Origin: Chinchilla lanigera
Lineage: Eukaryota > Chordata > Mammalia > Rodentia > Chinchillidae
DNA length: 64,000 nucleotides
Reading direction: 5' to 3'
Assembly: GCF_000276665.1 (NCBI RefSeq)
Contig: NW_004955425.1
Coordinates: forward strand, 25,962,377-26,026,376
In this document: positions 20,661-31,396 of the stretch, one piece after another
How the letters are laid out: every line of letters starts with the position of its first letter
Numbering within the stretch: the first letter of the stretch is position 1
Notes under the pieces: model-generated
Database searches by the model: none
What the model saw: the letters and a program-made list of their open reading frames with translations, nothing else
What the model was told of the DNA's origin: nothing
Translations under genes and position numbers: made by a program

Positions 20661-22362
20661 TACCAGATATATGTAGGAAATATAGGTACAACATAAGAAA
20701 GTCTTTTCAAGATGCAACATAACAATTTACATTAAAAATATATACCTTTTCCCCAAGTTAAATGTAGCTCAACATTTCTCTTTAACCTACAAATATACTT
20801 GTAGGTTATAGGAAACTATCCAATACAAAAAAATTAAATCCCTTTATCTTCTCTTCTTAAGTAAAAACTGTCAATTAAGAGTCAGTATCTGTGCATCTTC
20901 TTCCTCAGTGCTCTGGAACCTGGCCGTCAGCATTACCGTAGACAGTAGTGAAAGACAGCTTTAATAAGTAAAACAGCTGGTTTGTTCTCAATTCTTGCTT
21001 GATTTTATCCTTGAAGACTTCTCTGAGTACCTCCCACATCTACTCGGGATTTTTAAAATGACAATGCTCCCTTGTTTCTTGTTTCTGATTACTATTACTT
21101 TTTGTTTTTTACTGCTTGGCTTCTCGTTTTTCCAGTGCAGGTGCTGTATGTGGCTGCACCCTTGGGCCTCCTTTTGGCGCATCCTAATTTGACCCGACAT
21201 ACTCCAACAGACTCGGGCATCATCTCTGTTTAGCCAGCTTCCAAATCTGTCTTTTTCCCAACCTCCCTCCTAAATTCCAGTTCTATATTTCTAACTGATG
21301 ACCAAAAATTTCCATCCACATGCACTTTATTCTGTGGTAAGGTGAGAATCAGTATCTTTCCTTTGTGTGAAGTCCCCTCCCTGACTTGGTTGGTACTTTT
21401 GTGTTACCTAAGCAGAAATTTTGTAATCATCAGTGATTTGCCTACCCTTCCTCACTTCTCAGTTCTGTTACCTACTGAGTCCGTCTCCCTGATCTGTCTC
21501 TGTAGTCCATCTACTCTGTTCTCCATTTTTATTTTCTATTGCTTTATTGGGACGTCCTTCTTTTTCGAAATTCTTTTACTGGCTCTTATGTAATCTCTCT
21601 GCTTCTAATTCTCATAATAAAAATCTATCATATTAAATAGGATAACAAGGAAATAAAAACGCCTCTCTGCTTTTGATGCCTACTAATTGCCTGGAAAATA
21701 AACTCCAAACTTTTGCATGGCATTTGAGATTCCTATCAATCTATTTCTAACCTGTTTTTCAGTCTCATTCTGCCCACACTGTTCTGTCTCTAGGACATGA
21801 TATAAATTTCCGGTTTCATTCTCTGGTTCATGATGTTCCTTCATTGCTATGGTTGTTCTTCATTTGTCAAAAGCCTATACATACTCCGGGCTTGCGTGTC
21901 ACTTTTGCTGTAATACCTTCTCTATCCTGCCTTTTGGGTAAAGTCAGCCACCTTTTTTTTGTACTCTTCTATTGCATTACAATTAAATTGTAGGTGTAGA
22001 GTTTGTTTCCTGCAGTGCATTGGAGTCAAAAGGGAAGTCTTAGCCATTTTGGTTAATTTATGCTTAACATTATACCTGACAAATAGTAAACATCCAATAA
22101 ATATTACACAAATTCCTGATTTATGTAATAATGAGAATAACATTTTAAAATCATCTTCCTCTATAAAACATCACATGATTTTTAGTCAATTATCATTAGA
22201 ATTAAGTAAAAATCATTTGTATTTGGTAATAACAGTGAAAATATACTCTAAAGATGAATTGTCCATTATAACCCTCCATGTTTTACACAAATCAGTTCAC
22301 TTTTCCCTTGCCATCAGTTTGGAAGGAGGATGAGAAGTTATGTAAAAATCCAGTCAAGTATC
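20661..22362. other. Unassigned; L2-like fragments in the middle
   Basis: About 21,340-21,900 contains phrases resembling antisense or sense L2 3' sequence ('gaagtcccctccctgacttg', 'gaaaataaactccaaacttt', 'ttctgcccacactgttctgt'), very diverged. The last ~400 bp next to the LACC1 retrocopy could be its 3' UTR. 'cctttttttt' at 21,951-21,960 would then be its short poly(A), but this is not proven. Confidence 0.4.
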
Positions 22363-23700
22363 TCATTGTCTAAGTGATACAAAGCCAATCTGTGTACCAA
22401 AGTTAAGGCCATCTCGGACACAGGAGAAAAACTCTTCAGGATGGCAGGATGTACAGAGGTTGAGATCTTGGTTCTGGTCCTGAATATTCTGTGGAAGGAT
22501 TCCTCCTTGTTCTAGAAGAATCCTGGTGGCTTTACGGATGTCAGTGTAGGGATTTGGTGATGGTCATATGCATGTAGGATGAAGATTATGAGACGCACTT
22601 ACTGATTCTCTGGGAAGCTTAACACAGCAAGGTCCTACTGAAGGTCCCAGTCCAACAATAATGTCTTCCAAACTACAGCCATGTTCTGATATCACAGCTA
22701 ACAAAGTACCTTTCCACCCAGAGTGAGCAACCACACATAATTCTTTGACAGGATCTGCAAAAACTGTAGGTATAAGTCAGCGTGGAGTGCTGCAATTGTG
22801 ACTCCTCTCTGATTTGTGGTCATTCTGTCATAAAATTCAGGCTCCTTTTTCCCATGGTCCAGACTTCATTGGCATGATCAGTCTTTACTCGGTAAAATTT
22901 CTCTGCATTAAATCCTGTAGTATTCGCCAATCTACACAGGTTTTCTTGAATACCTGTTTCGGGATCTCTCCATTTGGAACTACTGAGGAGACTGAATGAG
23001 CTAAGAGTCGGTATGTAAGATATCCCACCTGCTCTTGTGGTAATTCCATGTATGAAAATGTCTGGGATCAAAGGAGATGTAATCAGAGTTAATTTTCCAT
23101 TCAGTGCTGCAGACTTCTCAAATATGTTTCTATTTCATCCCGGAGTTTTTCTAGTTCAAGACTGTGATCATGCTTATTTCAGTGGACTGCTTCAAAAGGC
23201 CATCTTTTACCTGTAAATCTTCAAACTCAAAATTGTAAACCTCAGTGAAAAGTTGGTCAATAAAAGCCTTCATTAACTTTTTCCTGTGTACCGGTACAAT
23301 CACCTTAATTCTGCTCAAATTTTTTTCATCAATTTTTTGCTTAATCGTATACAAAGAGGCAGCCACTCTCGGATTACTGACAATCTCGAAGTCACTCAAG
23401 AAGTCTGAAAATTCATTGCTTGTTTCCAATTCACAATTATCACGTTCACTATCCCATTCACAGCTGATGTTACTGAAGCATATCATGCAAAAGTGCTGGG
23501 CCCTGCCAGCGTCGGGGTCTCAGACAGTGTTCAGTGTCTTCAGTAATATCCAATTGCAGTTTTCCTGAGGGTTCAATTCCAAGCCAAACAGATCAATCAA
23601 AACTGCTTCTGCCATCCTCCAATACTGTATAAAGTTCTTCAAAGAATACTTTGGTGCCAAACAAATAATCTCTCATGGCCACGAGTCCCTTTGCCTCTGC
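22363..23700 (-). pseudogene. LACC1P: LACC1 (FAMIN) processed pseudogene
   Basis: Read on the - strand, the sequence encodes, in pieces, nearly all of LACC1. LACC1 is the purine-metabolising laccase-domain enzyme of macrophages (about 430 residues in human). The start ATG is at 23613-23615 ([12 protein letters not shown]). Later blocks are [63 protein letters not shown] and [12 protein letters not shown], with the natural stop at 22363-22365. There are no introns across the full coding length (the parent has several), so this is a retrocopy. It is dead: an in-frame TGA lies near codon 31, a one-base loss follows VWTMGKR at about 22,840 and shifts the frame, and about eight residues are missing after GWKGTLL. 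Further small indels are likely. The parent gene is elsewhere in mammals (human 13q14). Upstream of the ATG it continues as 5' UTR-like sequence to at least about 23,700. Confidence 0.93.
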
Positions 23701-23915
23701 TCGCCAGCAGAACAATTAATGCTTAAATTTTTTTCTCTTTTTAGTTTTTTTTTGACCAATTTTGCGTGCTTATATCTGGCAATCTGAACAACTAGTCTGA
23801 AGACAATATACAATATAACAACCATTGCTGAATTCCTATCATCTTGTTTAGTGAAATTCTGTATTGTTTTTAATTTTTTAAATTATTTTTTATTCTCTTT
23901 AAAATAAAAAAAAGT

Positions 23916-24085
23916 CACCGGGCGTGGTGGCGCATGCCTGTAATCCCAGCACTTGGGAGGCTGAGGCAGGAGGATCGTTGTGAATTAGAGACCAGCCTGG
24001 GCTACAAAGTGAGGTCAGGGCTAACGTGAACTGCCTGGCAAGGAACCTGTCTCAAAAAGACAAAACAAAATAAAATAAAAATTAT
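23916..24085 (+). repeat. B1 SINE, well preserved
   Basis: 'caccgggcgtggtggcgcat', 'gtaatcccagcacttgggag', 'gagaccagcctgggctacaa' and 'ggaacctgtctcaaaaagac' plus an A-rich tail. The CpG-containing head is intact. Confidence 0.93.
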
Positions 24086-24764
24086 TCCAGATTGGTTTGA
24101 GGAGCTTAAAAATATTGCAGTGGTTGGGAGGGGAAATTACTTACTTCAAAAAGTTCAAGTTGGACTCCTCCCATGGGCACTTAATTATTGTATAGTTTGG
24201 GTAAAATGGTTTCAATCCTGTGAGCTTTTGTTTCTTCAGCAGGAAAGTGAAGTTTGTCTTCTGTTCTAGGACTAAATCCCTCCCCAAATTTAAAGATAGG
24301 TAGTTAATATATTTTTGGAAAGATACTCAACCTCAGTGATAATCAAAGATATATAAATTAATACAATAATGAAATATGATGTTTTAAATCTATGAATAAT
24401 GCAACGTTCTAAAACCCATCCTTTAGCCTGCAAGGGCATAGTGGAATGAGCAGTTCACTAGCGTAGATCCCTACCACCATTTTGCTCTTTGTACTTTTGC
24501 AAATCAAGGTCCTTAAGACATGCATCCCTTTTGGGCCAGTAGTTCTAACTCCAGTAATTTATCCTAAAAAATTCACCTTCAATACAGAAAAGAATTTACA
24601 CATAAAGAAAGAGGTTCATCAGAAAGTGATAGGGAGGAGAAAAATCCAAAAATATAGAAAATGGTTAGCTTTGTAGACTTTATAATGGCATAATTCATTT
24701 ATACTATTTCTTAAATAAATAAAATGGGCAAAGATGTACTTCAAGTTTCAGAAATAATTTAGTA
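24086..24764. other. Unique AT-rich sequence, nothing recognised
   Basis: No coding or repeat signature stands out. 'attcaccttcaatacagaaa' and nearby sequence may be an old L1 fragment, but the match is too weak to annotate. Confidence 0.4.
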
Positions 24765-25835
24765 GGACTTCTGGGAAGATGATGGACCAGTAAGCAGCAA
24801 CAAATCAGCTTCTCCAAGATTTAGAACCTGACACTGGAAAATAACAACCTGGGGAAGAAAAGAAGGAAGGAGGTGGAATCAGCAGATCCGGGACGTCCCA
24901 GGAAGAATCTGACAGGAACACTGCAGCCTGCAGAGAAATTGTGGAGACAGAACATGATGTGGAAAAAAGAAGGGATGACCTGTGCTTCCTTCCTGGTTGC
25001 TGGCTTATAGCTGGTGAGGAAGGAGGACCAAGTCTATAAGAGATGCGGTGAAAGTGGGGGTCTCCGAAAGCCTTCAAGGTGAAACAAAGCAGTAGAATAA
25101 ACAGGTGGATGCTGTGAGTTGCAATAGTTGGTGAGTGACTGCAGCGCAAGCACCAGAATCTCCTCATGTGAGGGCTTGGACACCACATCGGGGAGGGGCT
25201 GACTGAGCCCCGGACTCAGGGCAACCGTGGGCTGGCTTTATTTCAGGGCTCCCAGCTTTATACTCCCACAGTGACTGGTAAAGGATCAGCCACAGGAGAG
25301 AGCCATGGCCAGAGAGCCATGGTCAGGCCAGCAAGTGACCCCCACAGTGTTTTAACCTAAGTGACCCAGGCTCTACCCTCATGGCCAGAAGCCAGGTTCA
25401 GCCTGAATTTCCATGAATTTGAAAGCCCCAGAATTGGCACCCCTCCCCTAATGCTACTGCCTGTGTGCTGGGGCCTACCCAGTCTGGACCTGGGAGCTGA
25501 CTGCCTCTCTTGTCTAACACTGAGAACAGGCACATGTCTTGACTTGGACACTGCCCCAAAACTGTATCCTGGAAGATGTCAGGCAGGAAGCAGCAGCAGA
25601 AGCAGCAGCAAAACAAGCCTAGTTCCCCTCATTCCATGCAGGCAACAAGGCTTTTTACACTCAGGGTGGGGCTTCCTATTACCCACACTCAGAGCTATGC
25701 TAATTCCAATCAGTGGGCTAACTCAGTACCACATACCCTGAATCCCAGTGTCACATGCCTTAGGTCCAACCAGCTCCCCAAAGCCCGTCAGTGAGTGCAT
25801 GAGGCTTTGAGGGGACATCTAGATACTAGCCATAA
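24765..25835 (+). mobile_element. Probable 5' region of the L1 that follows
   Basis: The start 'ttctgggaagatgatggacc' resembles the 'aagatggcggac' opening of many L1 5' UTRs. The GC-richer stretch after it leads without another repeat into L1 ORF1 3' sequence at 25,836. The N-terminal and central part of ORF1 was not recognised, so this region is either a diverged 5' UTR with a deletion or unrelated sequence. Confidence 0.4.
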
Positions 25836-26479
25836 CAACCCTGAAAGATAACAACTTCCAACCCCAGCTTGTGTGTCCAGCAAAACTTTCCTTTAAAGTT
25901 GATGGAAAAATAAGGTATTTCCACAACAAGGAGAACCTCAAGAAATTCATGGCCACCAAACCAGTACTACAAGAAGATTTCAAGGATATGCTAGAAAGAG
26001 ACACTGATGCCAACAATGCAAATGTGTCATAAAGAATGAATACACTTGGCAGGATGAGCAGCTAAGCAAAATGGGAAAGAATGAGGAAACCAGAAACAGG
26101 AAAATAAAGCAATGGCAGGCGAGTCAATATTTCTCAGTTATAACTTTTAATGTGAATGGTCTCAATTCTCCAGTCAAAAGACACAGCCTGACAGAATGGA
26201 TCAAAAAACAGAACCCAACAATATGCAGTACACAAGAAACACATTTAATTTACAAAGATACAGATTAAAAAACTGAAGGATAGAGAATAATATTTCATGC
26301 AATAGGAACCCAGATAAAAGCAGAAATTGTTATCCTAATTTCAGACAAAGTGGGTTTCAAGCCAAAGCTAATTGGAAGAGACGAACAAGGCCACTACATA
26401 TTGGTTAAGAGAACAGTTCACCAGGAAGAATTAACAGTTATAAATATACACCCACCAGAAAAAGTAAAAGTGTGAATAA

Positions 26480-26778
26480 GGACCAAAATGTATGTTAGGT
26501 ATTGTGAAATGGGAAGAAAATGTTCAACTGGAGAGGGGAGCAAGAGAGGGGGAGGGGGAAAGGAAAGAAGGGAAAAGTAAAAAAAGTGAGAGAAGAAGGA
26601 AAACTGGAAACAAAGCTTTTGTAAATGGAGCAGGGAGGAGGGATTGAAGGGAGAGAAGGGGGATGGGGAAAAATCAAGTTGTATCAGTGCGGGTGCAAAT
26701 TCTCAATGATGAATGTGATCATTAAATATATCTAAAATGTATCCATAAAATCTGATTGAATAAAAAATTAAAAAAAAT
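26480..26778 (+). mobile_element. Nested L1 3' UTR/tail insertion
   Basis: A purine-rich tract ('gagaggggagcaagagaggg', 'agggagagaagggggatggg') followed by 'tgattgaataaaaaattaaa' and poly(A) is a typical L1 3' UTR end. It sits between two ORF2 endonuclease pieces of the host L1, so it is a separate 5'-truncated L1 insertion. Confidence 0.7.
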
Positions 26779-27099
26779 ACACACCAAGTACTGGCACACC
26801 CAACTTCATAAAACAAACATTAATGGACATAAAAAAAAAATCAGATGAACACTGATACAATTGTAATGGGGATCTCAATACCCTACTGTTACAAAGGGAC
26901 AGATCAAGGAGGCCAAAAATCAACAAAGAAATACCAGAGCCAAACCAAACCTTCAAACAAATGGACTTAATACATAACTACAGAATGTCCCACCAAATAG
27001 CAACAGAGTACACAATCTTCTTGGCAGCACATGAAACTTTATCCAGAACAGACCACACACTGGCCCATGGAGCATGTTTAAGTAGACGTAAAAGAACTG

Positions 27100-27440
27100 T
27101 GTCAGCCCACTCAGGGGCCCAAGAGAGTTTCATGGGTGAGGTCCCAAGATTAAAGAATGCATGTGTGCAAAACTTTAGCAACAACAGCAGGCAGCATGGG
27201 GCAGAGCAGAGCACAAGAGCCAGAGCTGCCTGCATGTTTGCTACATAATTCTTATACAGGTTGTTATCTCATATTTAAATTCTTACATAGTGCCATACCC
27301 AGAACATACATGTTTACCTGTGCCTAGTCATGGTTACATAACTGCATCCTGCTCTGCGCCTGTGTTGGACAAGTGGGATCATGTCCTCAGATATCCTTAG
27401 ACGCCCCTGAGCTTTGAAGCAGTCTGAGTGGTTCCCTTCA
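27100..27440 (-). mobile_element. Solo LTR, family B, antisense
   Basis: From TGTCAGCCCACTCAGGGGCC to 'gagtggttcccttca', about 340 bp align by eye with the copy at 31057-31396. Shared blocks are 'gtgggtgaggtcccaag'-like, 'aaagaatgcatgtgtgcaaa', 'acaggttgttatctcatatt' and 'tcatggttacataactgcat'. It lies inside L1 ORF2, whose reading resumes afterwards. With TG...CA ends and no coding content it is best called a solo LTR. The retroviral class is not certain. Confidence 0.72.
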
Positions 27441-28701
27441 AGCCGAAATTACCCCATGCATGTATTGGACCATAGTGCTGTGAGACTAGAAATTAATGGC
27501 GAAAGATACCAAAAACTATGCAAACATATGGAAATTAAATGATACCCTCTTGAATGATCAATGGGTCACAGATAAAAAGTAAGAAGAAATTAGACAATTT
27601 CTATGATCAAACGGTAATGTCAGTATGACATATTGGAAACTATGGGACACAATGAAAACAATCCTAAGAGTGAAGTATATAGCAGTGAATTCCTACATTA
27701 GAAAAACAGGACATACTCAAATAAATAGCTTAGTGATACACTTCAGAAGTCCTAGAAAAACAGGAAGCATCTAAACCCAAACCTAATATGAGGAAGGAAA
27801 TTACAAAGAGCAGGGCAGAAATTAATGAATGAATGAATTGAATTGAGACTAAAAAGTGCAAATGATCTATGAATTAAAGAGTTGGTTCTTTGACAGCGTG
27901 AACAAAACATATAAACCATTGGCTATTCTTATTTTACTTTTACTTTTTTTCTTATTTTAAAAAGGAAAGACCCAAATTTGTGCAATTAGAAACAAAAAAT
28001 GTGAAATCATAATGGATTCTGCCAAAATCCAGATTACTGATGACCACTTTGAGAACTTGTACTCTAATAAAATGGAAAACTCAGAAGAAATGGATTTAAG
28101 CTTCTGGATTCATATGAACTATCAAAGTTGAACCAAGAAGATGTAAAAACTCCAAATAAGCCAGTCAATACCATTCAGTGAAATTGAAAAAGTAAAAAAA
28201 AAAAAAAAAGGCAAAAAAAGCCCCCCAAAACTACCAACTAAGAAAAGCCCAGGTCCTGATGGATTCACTGCTGAATTCTATGAAAATTTTAGAGAAGATC
28301 TAATGCTAATACTCCTCAAACACTTTCATGAAATTGAAAGGGAAGCAATATTCCCAAAGTCATTCCTGGAAACAAGCATTACCCTAATTCCAAAATGAGA
28401 AAAGGACCCAATCAAAAAAGAGAACTACAGACCAATCTCTTCAGTGAACATAGATACAAAAATTCTCAACAAGATGCAGGCAAACAAATACAGCAAATCA
28501 TCCAAAAGATCGTACCTCATAGCTAAGTGGAGGGACACAGGAATGGCGTAACACGCACTACTCAATATATGTAACTCACCCCATAAATAGAAGCAAGGAC
28601 AGAAACTATATGGACAGCTCAATAGATGCAAAAAAAAAAAAAAAGCTTTTGAAAATTTCAGCATCCACTTATGATAAAAACACTCAAGAAAATAGGAATA
28701 G

Positions 28702-29319
28702 CTTGGTGGATTAACTAATGGTCAACTTGTAACACCCAGCTGAACTGAATCAGCAGGGTTCCGGGTGTGGAAGGCCCACCTGAGGGTTGTTGCCAACAGC
28801 ATAAAAGAAAAACTGGAGGGGAAGATGGTGTGCTGCTGATTCTCTTGGAGGAGCTTGTCACGTTGGCTTTCCCAGTATGAACTCAGCTGTTCTCATTATC
28901 AGAGGAGCTCCGGTCCTCACTGTTACTGAGGATGGCTGTGGTTCTCATCCAGGGAGCTCTGCTCCTTACCTTGAGTGTCAATTCCTGGCTCCAGTGCAGA
29001 TCCCTCAGCCTGCTGGCACAGATCCTTCACCCGGCTGGTGCAGGTTTCCTAGCTTCCACCACTGGCCTCTGGGTCTTCCCAGCGCACATCCTAGATACAG
29101 ACTTGTATGAGACATTGTCATGGGCTCTAGGCCTCCAGCTGGACTCATGCAGGACATTGCCATGGGCTCCAGGTCTTCAGCTGGATTCTTTGGGTCTCAA
29201 GTGTGTGGACAGATCGCCTGCACTCTTCTGTGTTGACTTTTTGGATGAATATTATAAAATAATCCTATAAATTATGTGTCCTGTATTAAAACTATTCCCT
29301 TGTAAGCCCTGTAAACACA
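28702..29319 (+). mobile_element. 5' LTR (family A) of a MaLR-like provirus
   Basis: About 618 bp from 'ttggtggattaactaatggt' to 'ccctgtaaacaca'. It is nearly co-linear with the LTR at 30349-30965, and both share 'aatattataaaataatccta' and 'ggtgtgctg.tgattctc'. The leading TG is mutated. The downstream 'ttagtaccaagaagtggggt' is the expected start of a MaLR/ERVL internal region (primer-binding-site area). Confidence 0.82.
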
Positions 29320-30348
29320 AAATTAGTACCAAGAAGTGGGGTCATTGCTGTGATGTTGCCTGGCTGTGTGGCTTAAGAAACTTGGGAATTAATTTGGAAA
29401 GGTTTTGAGAGATTGTCTGAAGAGGCAGCCTCCATATGCTGTAAACTATACGGGAAACTCTGGGCAGAGCCTGGTGAGTCAGAGTAGTGATGGAAAGGCT
29501 GCTGGTCAGAATGAGGCTCAGGAGGCTGCTGTTGAGGACTGCTTGACTGCTGAATCCCAGGAGGGTATGTTGTTTTGACAGGAAGTTTGTCTGCATTTTG
29601 CTTGTTTAGAGATATTGCCTGGGTGGCAGAAAAATTCCAGTGCAGTCTACTGTTGAGATGGTGGCATGGTTACTGCTGAGAGCTTTTGGCCGGATCTGTG
29701 TTCAAACTTAAGAGTGAAGAACCAACAAGGTGATTTGAAGCATTTGGCGAAATGGAAGGCTCTGGTGGAGATGTGGATTATGAAGATGACACAGTAGAGA
29801 ACGTGGTTGATGAGAAGGAACAGGACAATGAGAAATGATCTGAGGCCTCCCACCAGAAGGGAAGAATGTATTTGAAATGCAGGTGATCCCCTGGGGCATT
29901 TCTTAGTGTTGCCAGGTCCTGTGGTCAAAAGTTAATGGGAAGCAAAAATTGTGATTGTAATAGAGCTCTTAATGTGCTCTTAATGTAGTTTTTAGATACA
30001 TGTTTGTAATCAGTTTATTTAGTTAGATTATGGTGGTTTTAACCTTGAATTTTGAGCACCCTTTGAAGGTTTTGGTGTGGAAATGAGTGCAATAAGAATT
30101 GGTTTTTTTTGGTTTTTTTTTTGGTTTTTCTCTGGTACCGGGAACCGAACTCACGACCTTGCGCTTGCCAGGCAGGCGCTTTGCTGCTGAGCTAAATCCC
30201 CAGCCCCTGCAATAAGAATTGTATATATGTAATTGTTATATTAAGGCAAATCTGAATAGGCCAAGAAATGTTAACTTTTCACAGATCTGCTTCTGGAGAC
30301 TATGGTTTAAAGACATATGTCTGCTTATCAAGTTGACCAGGGGTGGAC
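29320..30348 (+). mobile_element. Internal region of the MaLR-like provirus
   Basis: About 1.0 kb (roughly 0.9 kb without the ID SINE) begins 'aattagtaccaagaagtggg', then 'gtggcttaagaaacttggga' and 'gattgtctgaagaggcagcc', which is the pattern of non-coding MaLR internal regions. It ends with 'agttgaccaggggtggac', a polypurine-tract-like stretch directly before the 3' LTR. No gag, pol or env frame is present. Short frames (up to about 93 codons) show no domain. Confidence 0.75.
30088..30221 (-). repeat. ID SINE inside the provirus, with 14-bp target duplication
   Basis: The core 'tctggtaccgggaaccgaac...ctgagctaaatccccagcccc' is the complement of ID. A perfect TGCAATAAGAATTG duplication lies at 30088-30101 and 30208-30221. 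This is the most recent layer of this nest. Confidence 0.95.
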
Positions 30349-30965
30349 TGTGGTGGATTAACTAATAGTCAGCTTGTAACACCCAGCTTAACTGAATCAG
30401 CAGGGTTCTGGCTATGGAAGGCCCACCTGAAGGTTGTTGCCAACAGCATAAAAGGAGAACTGGAGGGGAAGAGGGTGTGCTGTTGATTCTCCTGGAGAAG
30501 CTTGTCATGCTGGCTTTCTTGATATGAACTCAGCTGTTCTCATCATTAGAGGAGCTCAGGTCCTTCCTGTCACTGAGGATGGCTGCAGTTCTCTTTGGGG
30601 GAGCTCTGGTCCTTACCTTGAACATTGTTTTCTGACTCTAGTGCAGATCCCTTTTGTACCTGCTGGCACAGATACTTTACCCTTCTGGTGCCAACTTTCT
30701 AGCTTCCACCATTGACTTTTGGGCCTTCCCAGTGCAGACCCTTGGTACAGACTTGTATGAGACATTGCGGGCTCTAGGTCTCCAGCTGGACTCATGTAGG
30801 ACATTATCATGGGATCCAGGCTCTTGCCTGGATTCTTTGTGTCTCTAGTGTGTGGACACATCTCTTGCACTCTTGATTTCACATTTGGGGTGAATATTAT
30901 AAAATAATCCTATAAATTATATATCCTGTATTAAATCTATTCCCTTGTAAATCCTAACTACAACA
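30349..30965 (+). mobile_element. 3' LTR (family A) of the MaLR-like provirus
   Basis: 617 bp from TGTGGTGGATTAACTAATAG to 'ctaactacaaca' with intact TG...CA ends. It has 'ataaaataatcctataaatt' near the end and matches the 5' LTR throughout. After it the host L1 resumes ('ctgataaaagccatccatga'). Confidence 0.85.
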
Positions 30966-31056
30966 GACTGTATTTATCTTAATCTGATAAAAGCCATCCA
31001 TGACAAACCAATAGCCAACATCATACTTAGTGAAGAGAAGCTGAATGCTTTTCCCC

Positions 31057-31396
31057 TGTCAGCCTGCTGGTGGCGGGGGGCACGGGAGATTTTCGTGGGT
31101 GAGGTCCCAAGGTTAAAGAATGCACATGTGCAAAATATAAGCAACAACAGCGGGTAGCATGGAGCAGAGCAGAGCACAAGAGAGCTGTCAGTATCTTTAT
31201 TGTATAATTCATATACAGGCTGTTATCTCATATTTACATTCTTGAATAGTGCCATAATCAGCACATCATGTTTACCTGTGCTAAGTCATGGTTACATAAC
31301 TCTATCTTACTGTGCATTTACACTAGACAAGCTGGGTCATGTCTTCAGGTCTCCTTAGATGCCCTAAGCTTTAAGTAACGTGACTGGTTCTCCACA
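31057..31396 (-). mobile_element. Solo LTR, family B, antisense
   Basis: 340 bp from TGTCAGCCTGCTGGTGGCGG to 'gtgactggttctccaca'. The complement has 'atacaataaagatactgaca', an AATAAA signal near the expected R/U5 border. It interrupts L1 ORF2 between 'gctgaatgcttttcccc' and 'ctaaaaccaggaac', where the L1 sequence rejoins. Closely related to the copy at 27100 and the fragment at 5205. Confidence 0.75.

Noticed and set aside
23245..23568. + strand frame of 107 codons over the LACC1 copy
   Set aside because: It is the antisense shadow of the retropseudogene.
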